The notes beneath the pieces were generated by a model. The model saw only the letters and a list, made by a program, of their open reading frames with translations. It was not told the origin of the DNA and ran no database searches. A stretch of 19,558 nt of DNA from a bacterium. GTDB lineage: Bacteria; JACRDZ01; JAQUKH01. This document shows positions 6,160 through 14,385 of this stretch, one piece after another (positions within the stretch are counted from its first letter, which is position 1; each line of letters starts with the position of its first letter). The stretch is taken from NCBI GenBank assembly GCA_028719205.1, contig JAQUKH010000039.1, positions 1-19,558 of the forward strand, read 5' to 3'. The position numbers and the translations under genes were made by a program.

Positions 6160-8973
6160 TTACTGTATCGCCTTGAGATGGCGGTTTAACTTATCAAGTT
6201 TTTCTTTCATTAAAACTATTTTATCTTTTTCTTTTTGGACTATATCCTTTGGAGCGCGTTCCACGAAATTCTTGTTCTCTAATTGCGCGGAAAGCCTTTT
6301 TATTTCATTTTCGATGTTCCCCATTTCCCTTCTCAAACGGGCATTTTCCTTGTCAAGGTCGATAAGGCCTGCCAGCGGAACAAAAATCTCGATCTTACCT
6401 ACTAAAGCGGAAACTGAATTTTCAGGTTTTTCAGCGTTAAGATCGATAGATATATCTTTAGTTTTAGTTAATCTTTTTATATAGCTTTCAGTTTGCTTTA
6501 AAATATCCGATTCTTTTTTTGACTTCGGCTTAATTACAGCGTTAATGTCCTTACCCGGCTCAATGTTCATTTCCGACCGAATATTCCTAAGAGCAGTCAC
6601 TATATCCATCAACAGGTTCATTTCATTTTCTTTTTCAGGATAAATAACTTCCTTTTCAAGTTCAGGCCATTCCGAGATCATAATGCTTTCTTTCCGTTCC
6701 AGAAAATACGGCAGGTTCTGCCATATTTCTTCGCTGATAAACGGCATAAAAGGATGCAGAAGCCTCATACTCACTTCCAGTGTGGAAACAAGCACATATT
6801 GAACCGTCAATTTTTGTTTTTCATCTCCGTTCAATAAACGGTCTTTTGCCAATTCCAGATACCAGTCACAATATTCATGCCAGATAAACTCATAAATAGT
6901 TTGAGCCGCCTCATTAAATTTATATTCCGAAAGAGCGTCCGTAACTTTTGCGATAGTATGCTGCAGCCTGCTCCTTATCCAGAAATCAGCAAGGTCAAAA
7001 TCAAGTTCCCAGGGAACGATCTTCAAAGAATTAAAACCCGATAAGTTCATTATCACGAAACGCGACGCGTTCCAGATCTTATTCGCGAAATTACGGTATC
7101 CCGCGATACGCTCTTCTGAAAGCACGATATCCCTTCCCTGAGCGGCAAAAGCGGCCAATGTGAACCTCAAGGCGTCCGTCCCGAATTTATCTATCATGAT
7201 CAGGGGATCAATTACATTCCCGCGCGACTTGCTCATCTTATGCCCCTGCGCGTCGCGCACCAGGGCATGGATATAAACATCTTTAAAAGGAACTTTTTTA
7301 TTGAATTTCAGCCCCATCATTATCATACGGGCGACCCAGAAAAACAAAATATCAAAACTTGTCACAAGGCAGGATGTCGGATAAAAAGCTTTAAGCTCTT
7401 CCGTTTTTTCCGGCCAGCCTAAAGTAGAGAACGGCCAAAGAGCCGAACTGAACCATGTGTCAAGAACATCCGGATCCTGATGAAGGTCCGTTGACCCGCA
7501 TACCGGACATTTTTTCGGCTCTGTAATCGAAACAATGACTCCTTCGTTTCTCTGCGTTTCGGACTCTAACTTGTGACTTGTGACTTGTGACTTGGAACCT
7601 TCTTTTTTTTCACATTTCGTACAATACCATACCGGTATCCTGTGCCCCCACCATATCTGGCGGGAAATACACCAGTCACGGATATTGTTCATCCACGAAG
7701 AATATGTGCTATTCCAGGATTCCGGAACAAATTTCACCTTCCCGTCTTCTACCGCTTTTATCGCGGGTTCAGCAAGAGGCTTCATCTTCACAAACCACTG
7801 CAGGGAAAGATACGGCTCGACAACCGTTTGACAGCGGTAACAATGCCCCACCGCGTTCTCATAATCCTTTATTTCAAACATCAGGTCCTGAGCCGTCAAG
7901 TCTTCAATTATTTTTTTTCTGCACTCAAAACGATCCATACCCTGATATAAAGGCGAATTCTCGTTTATATGCCCTTTTTCATCCATTATTCTAAGAATAG
8001 GCAAATCATGCCGTTTTGCCACTTCAAAATCGTTAACATCATGCGCGGGAGTTATCTTCACAACACCCGTTCCAAACGCCATATCAACATAGTTATCAGC
8101 CACAATAGGGATTTCGCGATTCACCAAAGGTAAAATAACTGTCTTTCCGACCAGATGCTTATACCTCTCATCATTCGGGTTCACCGCCACCGCCGTATCT
8201 CCCAGCATCGTTTCAGGCCTAGTAGTAGCAACGATCAGAAAGGGCGATTCATGAATCGCCCCTACATTTCTGGTGACTTGTGACTTGTCACTTGTGACTT
8301 TTTTTATTGGATATTTGATATGATACAGCTTCCCTTTCGTCTCCTGATATTCCACTTCAATATCCGACAACGCCGTATGGCATCTCGGGCACCAGTTGAT
8401 TATATAATTGCCGCGATAAATAAGGCCATCGTTATAAAGCCGGACAAAAACTTCTTTAACCGCTTTAGATAAACCCTCATCCATCGTAAACCGTTCTCTC
8501 TGCCAGTCACAGGACGCGCCAAGCCTTTTTAATTGAGAAATAATCGTTCCGCCGGATTTTTCTCTCCATTTCCATACCCGTTCTATGAACTTTTCACGGC
8601 CAAGCTGATGCCGGTTGATTTTTTCTTCTTTAAGCTGGCGCTCCACGACATTCTGCGTGGCAATGCCGGCATGATCCGTACCAGGCATCCAGAGAACATT
8701 GTATCCCTGCATGCGCTTCCATCGGGCTAAAATATCCTGCAGTGTATTATTCAACGCGTGGCCGACATGAAGCACTCCCGTAATATTAGGCGGAGGGATA
8801 ACTATACAATAACTTTTTTTATCGCTTTTTGTGTCCGCGTGGAAATAATTTTTATCCATCCAGAAAGAATACCAACGGTCTTCAACAAGTTTCGGGTCAT
8901 AAACTTTCGGTATCTCTTTTATATTTTCAGAATTGTCTTTTTTTTCTTTAATAATTAACTCAGGAATATCCAT
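6160..8973 (-). CDS. valS: Valyl-tRNA synthetase with two repeat-derived in-frame inserts
   Basis: Cytoplasmic class I aminoacyl-tRNA synthetase that charges tRNA-Val and edits mischarged threonine. At 937 residues it is somewhat longer than usual. Visible parts: the HIGH-equivalent HVGH at 69-72, the CP1 editing domain from about 247 (LIVATTRPETMLGDT) to 330, the tryptophan-rich DWCISRQIWWGHRIPVW block (433-449), the DVLDTWFSSALWPFSTLGW block (502-520), KMSKS at 579-583, the anticodon-binding domain, and a C-terminal coiled coil (about 870-935) that is typical of ValS. Extra residues at about 224-246 and 457-478 are encoded by repeats and fall between conserved blocks, probably in surface loops. 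The start ATG 8973 follows AGGGGAG. It lies 93 bp downstream of cimA, and the gap contains repeats. All catalytic motifs are intact, so it should be functional. Confidence 0.96.
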   Translation of the reverse strand: MDIPELIIKEKKDNSENIKEIPKVYDPKLVEDRWYSFWMDKNYFHADTKSDKKSYCIVIPPPNITGVLHVGHALNNTLQDILARWKRMQGYNVLWMPGTDHAGIATQNVVERQLKEEKINRHQLGREKFIERVWKWREKSGGTIISQLKRLGASCDWQRERFTMDEGLSKAVKEVFVRLYNDGLIYRGNYIINWCPRCHTALSDIEVEYQETKGKLYHIKYPIKKVTSDKSQVTRNVGAIHESPFLIVATTRPETMLGDTAVAVNPNDERYKHLVGKTVILPLVNREIPIVADNYVDMAFGTGVVKITPAHDVNDFEVAKRHDLPILRIMDEKGHINENSPLYQGMDRFECRKKIIEDLTAQDLMFEIKDYENAVGHCYRCQTVVEPYLSLQWFVKMKPLAEPAIKAVEDGKVKFVPESWNSTYSSWMNNIRDWCISRQIWWGHRIPVWYCTKCEKKEGSKSQVTSHKLESETQRNEGVIVSITEPKKCPVCGSTDLHQDPDVLDTWFSSALWPFSTLGWPEKTEELKAFYPTSCLVTSFDILFFWVARMIMMGLKFNKKVPFKDVYIHALVRDAQGHKMSKSRGNVIDPLIMIDKFGTDALRFTLAAFAAQGRDIVLSEERIAGYRNFANKIWNASRFVIMNLSGFNSLKIVPWELDFDLADFWIRSRLQHTIAKVTDALSEYKFNEAAQTIYEFIWHEYCDWYLELAKDRLLNGDEKQKLTVQYVLVSTLEVSMRLLHPFMPFISEEIWQNLPYFLERKESIMISEWPELEKEVIYPEKENEMNLLMDIVTALRNIRSEMNIEPGKDINAVIKPKSKKESDILKQTESYIKRLTKTKDISIDLNAEKPENSVSALVGKIEIFVPLAGLIDLDKENARLRREMGNIENEIKRLSAQLENKNFVERAPKDIVQKEKDKIVLMKEKLDKLNRHLKAIQ
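7573..7593 (-). repeat. Three tandem 7-bp units inside valS
   Basis: GTGACTT (plus strand) is repeated three times exactly. On the coding strand the array reads as SQVTSHK-type residues at about 461-469 of ValS. The following segment (about 470-478, LESETQRNEG) also has no counterpart in ordinary ValS, so the whole insert is probably about 60 bp. Confidence 0.8.
8239..8258. repeat. Perfect 20-bp palindrome inside valS
   Basis: GGGCGATTCATGAATCGCCC is its own reverse complement. In the valS frame it encodes GAIHESP, a peptide often produced where this type of interspersed palindromic repeat lands inside a gene. It lies directly before the start of the editing domain. Confidence 0.85.
8270..8297 (-). 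repeat. Four tandem 7-bp units (one variant) inside valS
   Basis: GTGACTT GTGACTT GTCACTT GTGACTT in the plus orientation, the same unit as at 7573-7593. It is translated as VTSDKSQVT at about 226-234 of ValS and sits 11 bp from the 20-bp palindrome, so the two form one composite insert. Confidence 0.8.
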
Positions 8974-9005
8974 TTTGCTCCCCTGGTGTAATATTAATTA
9001 CACCT

Positions 9006-9057
9006 GATTACACAGATCCGCCACGGCGGACAAGTTAAAATACTCGATTACACAGAT
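9006..9057. repeat. 12-bp direct repeat flanking a 14-bp hairpin in the cimA-valS gap
   Basis: GATTACACAGAT occurs at 9006-9017 and again at 9046-9057. Between them is TCCGCCACGGCGGA (9017-9030), an inverted repeat with a 6-bp GC-rich stem and a 2-nt loop. It makes up most of the 93-bp gap between cimA and valS. It looks like a small mobile or palindromic repeat rather than a terminator, since no U tract follows. Confidence 0.6.
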
Positions 9058-9066
9058 TCATAGGAT

Positions 9067-10647
9067 TTAATGCAGTTTTTTTTCGAAATCTTTAAGCAGT
9101 TTGTATTCGAAGCTGTCCACCAAGGCCTGCCAGCTTGCCTCAATAATATTTTCCGATACCCCTACTGTTCCCCACGTATCTTCATGGTCACCGGATTCGA
9201 TCAAAACACGCACCTTCGCGATCGTGCCCACACCTTCAGTCAAAACCCTTACTTTATAATCTAACAGTTTCATCTCTTTAAGTTGAGGATAAAAATCTTC
9301 CAGGATCCCGCGAAGCGCGTTATCCAGCGCGTTCACAGGGCCGTCACCTTCGGCAACCGTATAATTCCGCTCGCCATTGACCATGACCTTAACGACAGCC
9401 TCTGAAATAATATCTTTTATACCGCGTTTTTCAACAAGTACCCTGAAACTTTCCAGGTCAAAAAACTTTTTATATTTGCCTGTCGCTTTTTTAACCAAAA
9501 GTTCAAAAGACCCTTCAGCGCCTTCGAACTGGTATCCCATCTGCTCCAGTTTTTTTACATTCTTTAAAATTTCTTTTACCTGGGGGTCATTTTTAGTAAA
9601 ATCAAGCCCATAGTCTCCCGCCTTGCTTAAGATCGTACTCTGGCCTGAAAGTTCTGAAACCAGTATCCTGCGGGCATTACCCACTAAGAGCGGATCAATA
9701 TGCTCATAAGTAGATTCATGTTTCCTTACCGCGCTGATATGAATACCCCCCTTGTGCGTAAAAGCCGATTTACCCACATAAGGCTGGTTTTCACGATGCG
9801 GCAGATTCGCAAGTTCGCTAATAAACCTCGAAACCTCAGTGAGCATCTGAAGCCTGCGCTCCGTCAAATAATTAATTTGTAATTTTAACTGCAGGTTTGG
9901 GATTATCGAACAAAGATTCGCGTTACCGCACCTCTCACCATAACCATTTATCGTTCCCTGTACCATATTCACGCCGCATTTAACCGCGACCAGAGAATTG
10001 GCAACAGCCAGGTCGTTATCATTATGTGTATGAATACCTAAACTAATTTTTGGAAAACATGCTTTTACCCCGCCAATAATTTCCTCTATTTCCCAGGGCA
10101 GAGTGCCGCCATTCGTATCACACAGGCACAAACAATCAGCCCCAGCCTCATGCGCCTTTTCCAGAGTTTTAAGCGCGTAATCCTTGTTTGCCTTGTAACC
10201 GTCAAAAAAATGTTCCGCGTCGTAAATAACTTCTTTTCTTTTTGACTTAAGGAATGAAACTGTTTCATAGATCATCTTAAGATTTTCTTCAAGCGTGGTT
10301 TCTAAAGCCTTTTTGACATGAAAATCCCAGGATTTTCCGAATATAGTAATAACTTCTATTCCGGCTGACAATAAAGCCTGTACATTGGCATCTTCACTAG
10401 TTTTACTATCCGGTTTACGGGTACTTCCAAACGCGCAAATTTTAGCATGTGAGAGTTTAATTTTCTTTACTTCCTGAAAGAATATTTCATCTTTTGGATT
10501 TGATCCCGGCCAGCCGCATTCAATATAATGTATCCCGAACTCATCCAGTTTTTTTACGATCCGGAGTTTATCTTCCAAGGAAAAAGAAACGCCCTCTCCC
10601 TGCGCACCATCCCGTAATGTAGTATCATAAATTTTTAGTTTTACCAC
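9067..10647 (-). CDS. cimA: (R)-citramalate synthase, CimA type
   Basis: Condenses pyruvate with acetyl-CoA to (R)-citramalate, the first step of threonine-independent isoleucine synthesis in the cytoplasm. At 526 residues it has the length of the long CimA group. Visible parts: the DRE-TIM barrel entry [13 protein letters not shown] (7-19) with catalytic Arg12 and metal-binding Asp13, the metal ligands HTHND (206-210), the [11 protein letters not shown] block (235-245), and a C-terminal LeuA-type dimerisation/regulatory domain (about 400-526) that in relatives senses isoleucine. The only possible start is GTG 10647: no ATG, GTG or TTG is found in frame upstream before a stop. The start lies at the edge of a palindromic repeat. 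valS follows. Isopropylmalate synthase is less likely because of the [14 protein letters not shown] signature and the domain length. Confidence 0.9.
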   Translation of the reverse strand: MVKLKIYDTTLRDGAQGEGVSFSLEDKLRIVKKLDEFGIHYIECGWPGSNPKDEIFFQEVKKIKLSHAKICAFGSTRKPDSKTSEDANVQALLSAGIEVITIFGKSWDFHVKKALETTLEENLKMIYETVSFLKSKRKEVIYDAEHFFDGYKANKDYALKTLEKAHEAGADCLCLCDTNGGTLPWEIEEIIGGVKACFPKISLGIHTHNDNDLAVANSLVAVKCGVNMVQGTINGYGERCGNANLCSIIPNLQLKLQINYLTERRLQMLTEVSRFISELANLPHRENQPYVGKSAFTHKGGIHISAVRKHESTYEHIDPLLVGNARRILVSELSGQSTILSKAGDYGLDFTKNDPQVKEILKNVKKLEQMGYQFEGAEGSFELLVKKATGKYKKFFDLESFRVLVEKRGIKDIISEAVVKVMVNGERNYTVAEGDGPVNALDNALRGILEDFYPQLKEMKLLDYKVRVLTEGVGTIAKVRVLIESGDHEDTWGTVGVSENIIEASWQALVDSFEYKLLKDFEKKLH

Positions 10648-10718
10648 CCCTTTTTCCCCTCCTTCGCAAGGAGGGGATTCAGGGGAGGTAATTCTTTCAG
10701 TAATTTTGTATTGTCCAT
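10641..10718 (-). CDS. Small upstream ORF (25 codons) overlapping the cimA start
   Basis: ATG 10718 is preceded by AGAGG at 4 nt spacing and opens a 25-codon frame whose TAA (10643-10641) overlaps the cimA GTG. The second part of the peptide, [15 protein letters not shown], is the translation of the palindromic repeat at 10656-10676 and its flanks, so the peptide itself may have no function. Its six leucines could suggest a leader peptide, but there is no attenuator-like terminator after it. It may matter by carrying ribosomes through the hairpin that hides the cimA ribosome-binding site. Translation is unproven. Confidence 0.4.
   Translation of the reverse strand: MDNTKLLKELPPLNPLLAKEGKKGW
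10656..10676. repeat. 21-nt palindromic repeat (9-bp stem) covering the cimA Shine-Dalgarno
   Basis: On the minus strand, CCCCTCCTT-GCG-AAGGAGGGG forms a perfect 9-bp stem with a 3-nt loop. The 3' arm contains the AAGGAGG that would serve as the ribosome-binding site for the GTG at 10647. Flanking CCTCCCCTGAAT and AAAAAGGGG-TGGT segments look like parts of the same interspersed repeat. Confidence 0.75.
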
Positions 10719-10754
10719 TTTGCCTCTTAAGCCCCCCACGCCCTTATTGATTAA

Positions 10755-10783
10755 ACTATATCTTATCTTGTGATTTTTTGCAA
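10755..10783 (-). promoter_or_regulatory. Sigma70-type promoter of the cimA-valS unit
   Basis: On the minus strand, TTGCAA (10783-10778), a 17-bp spacer and TATAGT (10760-10755) point at cimA. Transcription would start near 10748, giving a leader of about 100 nt that contains the small ORF and the hairpin. The -35 lies only about 20 bp past the histidine kinase stop, with no clear terminator between. Confidence 0.65.
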
Positions 10784-10800
10784 TAAAAATATTTGGATGT

Positions 10801-13149
10801 TCATATCTTTGTGAAATCTACACCGGGATTATCTAATACTCTCTTGAGTCCGGCTAATTTCGGTATGGGTTTTTCTTCTTGCGCGGAAAGCGGCTGTTCG
10901 ACCGGAAGATAAATATAAAAAGTTGTACCAAGATTTAATTGGCTTTTGATCTCGATCATCCCGTTATGATCCGCAATGATCTGATGTGAAATAGACAGGC
11001 CAAGGCCGGTTCCATCGTCTTTAGTCGTAAAAAAAGGCGTAAACAGATTCCCAAGATTTTCTTCGCTTATACCTTCACCTGTATCACTTATATCAATCCT
11101 GATATAATCCTTACCTTTTATATCTATCTTTTGAGTAGAAACAGATAAAGTTCCGCCCTTCTTCATAGCTTCGATCGCATTCATAAAAAAATTAATAAAA
11201 ACCTGCTTCATTTTTTCCGGATCAAACATAATCATAGGGATCTTGACATCATAATGTTTTTCGAACTTTACATTTTTCCGTTTAGTTTCCATTGCTACAA
11301 ATATTATTATCTTTTCTATAAAGACATTTAGGTTTTCTGATACTAATTTAGCCCCTTTTTTTCTTGAAAATCCCAGGATCTCGTCAACTAAGCGGGAAAT
11401 TCTGTCTGCCTCGCCCATCGCGAGTTTATAAAAATCAGTCTTGAATTCTTCATTATCACAACGTTCAGGGAAAAGCTGAAAGAAGGTTTTGATCGTCCCC
11501 AGCGGATTCCGGATCTCATGCGCTACGCCTGAAACAAGAAGCCCAAGCGACGCAAGTTTATCCATATGCCTTACCATCTGAAACCTCTGGGTATCCATTT
11601 CAATAAGCTGCGCGTTTTGGATCGCTACCGCAGCCTGGGTGCTTAAGGTGTTAAGAAGCACCAGATCCTCATCTGAATAAGCATCTTTATTACCCTTCAT
11701 ATCCATGCTGATTATTCCGACCAATTTATCATGCAAAAATAGCGGGATAGATATCTCCGCTGAGATCATCTTCATTTCTTTCACAATGAACCAGTAATTT
11801 AATCTTTTCCATTCTTTTTCCGAAAGCCCTGATATTTCTCTTTTATTTTCCACCTCTTTTTCTTCTTGCCCTTCAGCATCTTGCTTCTGACTTTCTTTAT
11901 ATTTCTTTATCGCATCCTGATAAACCGGTTCTTCGAGCATCCGTTCTCTTTCCTCTTTGATTATAATTTTCTTTGTATCTTTCATCGCGTCAATAAAATG
12001 ATCAGAAGGCATGATTTTAAAAGAATCAATTAATTCCTGTTCCAATCCGTTTGAATAAAATATTTTATAATTATTCTTTTTTTGATCTAGCGCGATGATC
12101 GAGATCTTGTTTACTTCAAACGCCCTGTTTAATTGCTCCACAATAACTTTAAGCAGGCTATGCAGATCTAAAACATTTACAATAGCATTATTTAACTCAT
12201 CAATAACTTCTTTGTAATCGTATTTTTCCCTAAAAAATATATCTTTAAATTTCTTCTGCATTTTGGCTATAATTTTTGGGTAAAATAAACTGACAATTAA
12301 AGTAATCAAAAATACAGTAATACTTATCCACCAATTAAATACCACCATATTATGATTTGTAATTCCTCCAAAAAGGTAATCTTCCCATGCAAGCAATACC
12401 GGAACGAATAAAAGCGCCGTTAAAATTGATAAAACAAAATAAGTTGCAGCTTTGGTGATAATTGCGTGGATGTCCAGAAGATGATGGCGAACAATAGCAT
12501 AGGTCATAATCAAAAGATAACCTATTGATATGAAGTTATCAATGGGAGGAACTTCGATTCCAAATAAATTTAAAAAAACTACTATTATTGCTAAAATACC
12601 TACAGATGAAGCTAATAGAAAATATTTTATTTGGGTCTTCTTTAATCCTGTAGTTCTTTTATAATAATAAATCAATTTATAAAACCAATAGCAAATAACC
12701 CAAACAGTAAATAATGTTACGAGGTTATATAATATACCAGGTTTTGGGAAATATCTGCTATAGCTTGTTGTTTTTTCAAGAATTAGGTCATTTAACATAA
12801 ATGGAGTAAATAAAGTTAAAACCCATAATAAGAGAGGAAAATAATTTAGAAAATATCTAAAATATTTTTTAGGTGATTCATCAAAAATTGAGAGACTAAG
12901 TCTAGCAAAAGCTGAAGGGAAAAATATAGTGCCAATATGCAGGAATTTTATTATATAAAGATATAGAGTTTTATCTATGGGTAATTTTAATGCCAATAAA
13001 AAATCAGATATAGCCCAAATTCCTGTTGTTAGGCATACAAAAGCATAAGCTCTATTTTGATTCCCATATCTATTTCTAAAAAAAACAAAAGTACCTAATA
13101 AAAAATAGGCTAATAAAACTATTAAAGTTGATATTGAATAATAATCCAT
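10801..13149 (-). CDS. Membrane sensor histidine kinase (multi-TM, GAF, HisKA, HATPase)
   Basis: A 782-residue sensor kinase. The N-terminal 290 residues hold about nine hydrophobic segments: a 7TM-like sensor region plus two more around 232-255 and 272-290. A GAF-type domain follows (about 315-512), interrupted by a highly charged stretch (about 400-450, rich in Glu, Lys and Gln). Then comes HisKA with the phospho-acceptor His544 in GVAHEIRNP, and HATPase_c with the N box around NAIEAM (657-662), the G1 box DISDTGEGIS (686-695), the F box TPFFTTK (704-710) and the G2 box GTGLGLS. The last 30 or so residues (ending LDNPGVDFTKI) lie beyond the ATPase domain and are unexplained. No response regulator is adjacent, so it is an orphan here. 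It starts 3 bp after the oxoamine synthase stop. The membrane half of the gene is much more AT-rich than the catalytic half. Confidence 0.92.
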   Translation of the reverse strand: MDYYSISTLIVLLAYFLLGTFVFFRNRYGNQNRAYAFVCLTTGIWAISDFLLALKLPIDKTLYLYIIKFLHIGTIFFPSAFARLSLSIFDESPKKYFRYFLNYFPLLLWVLTLFTPFMLNDLILEKTTSYSRYFPKPGILYNLVTLFTVWVICYWFYKLIYYYKRTTGLKKTQIKYFLLASSVGILAIIVVFLNLFGIEVPPIDNFISIGYLLIMTYAIVRHHLLDIHAIITKAATYFVLSILTALLFVPVLLAWEDYLFGGITNHNMVVFNWWISITVFLITLIVSLFYPKIIAKMQKKFKDIFFREKYDYKEVIDELNNAIVNVLDLHSLLKVIVEQLNRAFEVNKISIIALDQKKNNYKIFYSNGLEQELIDSFKIMPSDHFIDAMKDTKKIIIKEERERMLEEPVYQDAIKKYKESQKQDAEGQEEKEVENKREISGLSEKEWKRLNYWFIVKEMKMISAEISIPLFLHDKLVGIISMDMKGNKDAYSDEDLVLLNTLSTQAAVAIQNAQLIEMDTQRFQMVRHMDKLASLGLLVSGVAHEIRNPLGTIKTFFQLFPERCDNEEFKTDFYKLAMGEADRISRLVDEILGFSRKKGAKLVSENLNVFIEKIIIFVAMETKRKNVKFEKHYDVKIPMIMFDPEKMKQVFINFFMNAIEAMKKGGTLSVSTQKIDIKGKDYIRIDISDTGEGISEENLGNLFTPFFTTKDDGTGLGLSISHQIIADHNGMIEIKSQLNLGTTFYIYLPVEQPLSAQEEKPIPKLAGLKRVLDNPGVDFTKI

Positions 13150-13152
13150 TTT

Positions 13153-14364
13153 TTAAATAATTTCCAGTTTTTTCCCAACTTTTTCAAGTTTATTCAACAA
13201 ATAATCTATTTGCTTTTTTGTATGTGTAGACATAAGTGAAAACCTGATTCTCGCCTTTCCTAAAGGAACAGCAGTATATCTAACACATAAGGCAAAGATA
13301 CCTTCTTCAAATAATAACTTTGCCATTTCAATTGCCATTTTTTCATCCCCGATTAAAATCGGTATAATCTGGCTTTCGCTCTCCATCGTATCAAATCCTA
13401 ATCTTTTAAACCCATTTCGTGTATAATTAATATTGTCCCAAAGTTTTTCCCTTAATTCAGGATGTTTTTCAATCTCTTCTATTGCCGCATTGACTCCCGC
13501 CATCATCGCGAATGCCGGCGAAGCGGTAAAAATATATGACCGTGCGGATATTCTTAAAAAATCAACCAGATCTTTTGAACTTGCAATAAAACCGCCAACT
13601 CCTCCCAATGTCTTACTAAAAGTTCCCATTTTAATATCAATTTCTTTTTCCAGGCCAAAATGTTCTGCCAAACCATGGCCATGTTTCCCAAAGATTCCTG
13701 TCCCATGAGCCTCATCCAGCATAATTAAAGCGTTATATTTTCTAGCCAAGCTTACTATTTCAGGTAACGGAGCAATATCACCATCTAAACTAAAAACTGA
13801 TTCAGTAATAATCAGCTTATTTCTATTATTTTTATTATCTTTTAAAATCTTTTCTAATTCTTTTAAATCTTTATGTCTATAAATGGCTTTATCAACATTA
13901 GCCAAATGGCAACCATCAATTATACACGCATGATTTAATTCATCGCTTATAATCAATCCTTTATCTAATTTTTTATTTATCCCTAAAGCCTGCTGCCACT
14001 TATCTAATCCATTGAACATAGCAGGAATTATACCTAAATTAACAGTATAACCTGTTGAAAAAACTATTGCAGATTCTGTTTTCTTAAATTCAGCAATTTT
14101 TCTTTCAAGTTTTTCATGGATATCACTCGTCCCACTCATTAATCTTGCGCTACATGGACTTAATCCATATTTTTTTATTGCTTTAATTGCTGCGTTTGTA
14201 ACATTTTTATTCGTCGATAGCCCCAGATAGTTATTCGAACAAAAAAGCAAATATTTTTTACCATCAATAATTACCTCTGGTTTTGGAGAACTACATACAG
14301 TCTTAATCTCCGGATACAATCCTTTTTCTTTGATTAAATTAACAACATGTCTAATTTCTTCCAT
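13153..14364 (-). CDS. PLP-dependent alpha-oxoamine synthase (BioF/KBL family)
   Basis: A 403-residue fold-type I PLP enzyme that would condense an amino acid with an acyl-CoA and release CO2. Visible parts: the SNNYLGLS segment (43-50), SARLMSGTSDIHEKLE (72-87), DELNHACIIDG (141-151) with the ring-stacking His145, the DEAHGTG block (217-223) with the pyridine-nitrogen Asp217, and the Schiff-base Lys251 in GTFSKTLGG. Its motifs resemble glycine C-acetyltransferase (KBL) and SPT-like members more than BioF, but no tdh or biotin gene is nearby, so the substrate is unknown. A short extra segment (about 118-136) precedes the DELNH block. ATG 14364 follows GAGGG by about 7 nt. It lies 21 bp downstream of a radical SAM gene and 3 bp before a histidine kinase. 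Base composition is AT-rich. Confidence 0.88.
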   Translation of the reverse strand: MEEIRHVVNLIKEKGLYPEIKTVCSSPKPEVIIDGKKYLLFCSNNYLGLSTNKNVTNAAIKAIKKYGLSPCSARLMSGTSDIHEKLERKIAEFKKTESAIVFSTGYTVNLGIIPAMFNGLDKWQQALGINKKLDKGLIISDELNHACIIDGCHLANVDKAIYRHKDLKELEKILKDNKNNRNKLIITESVFSLDGDIAPLPEIVSLARKYNALIMLDEAHGTGIFGKHGHGLAEHFGLEKEIDIKMGTFSKTLGGVGGFIASSKDLVDFLRISARSYIFTASPAFAMMAGVNAAIEEIEKHPELREKLWDNINYTRNGFKRLGFDTMESESQIIPILIGDEKMAIEMAKLLFEEGIFALCVRYTAVPLGKARIRFSLMSTHTKKQIDYLLNKLEKVGKKLEII

Positions 14365-14385
14365 AGTATCCCTCTTTTTATTTTA

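Noticed and set aside
7587-7994. Plus-strand open frames within the valS region
   Set aside because: They are antisense to conserved ValS motifs and have no family features.
7573-8297. Possible CRISPR-like arrays
   Set aside because: The 7-bp units are directly tandem with no spacers, and they lie in frame inside valS.
8974-9066. T-box leader upstream of valS
   Set aside because: The gap is 93 bp, mostly filled by repeats; there is no T-box sequence or antiterminator pair.
10641-10718. Classical leucine or isoleucine attenuator before cimA
   Set aside because: The leucines come from the repeat translation, the hairpin is followed by an A/G run rather than U, and no alternative stem was seen.
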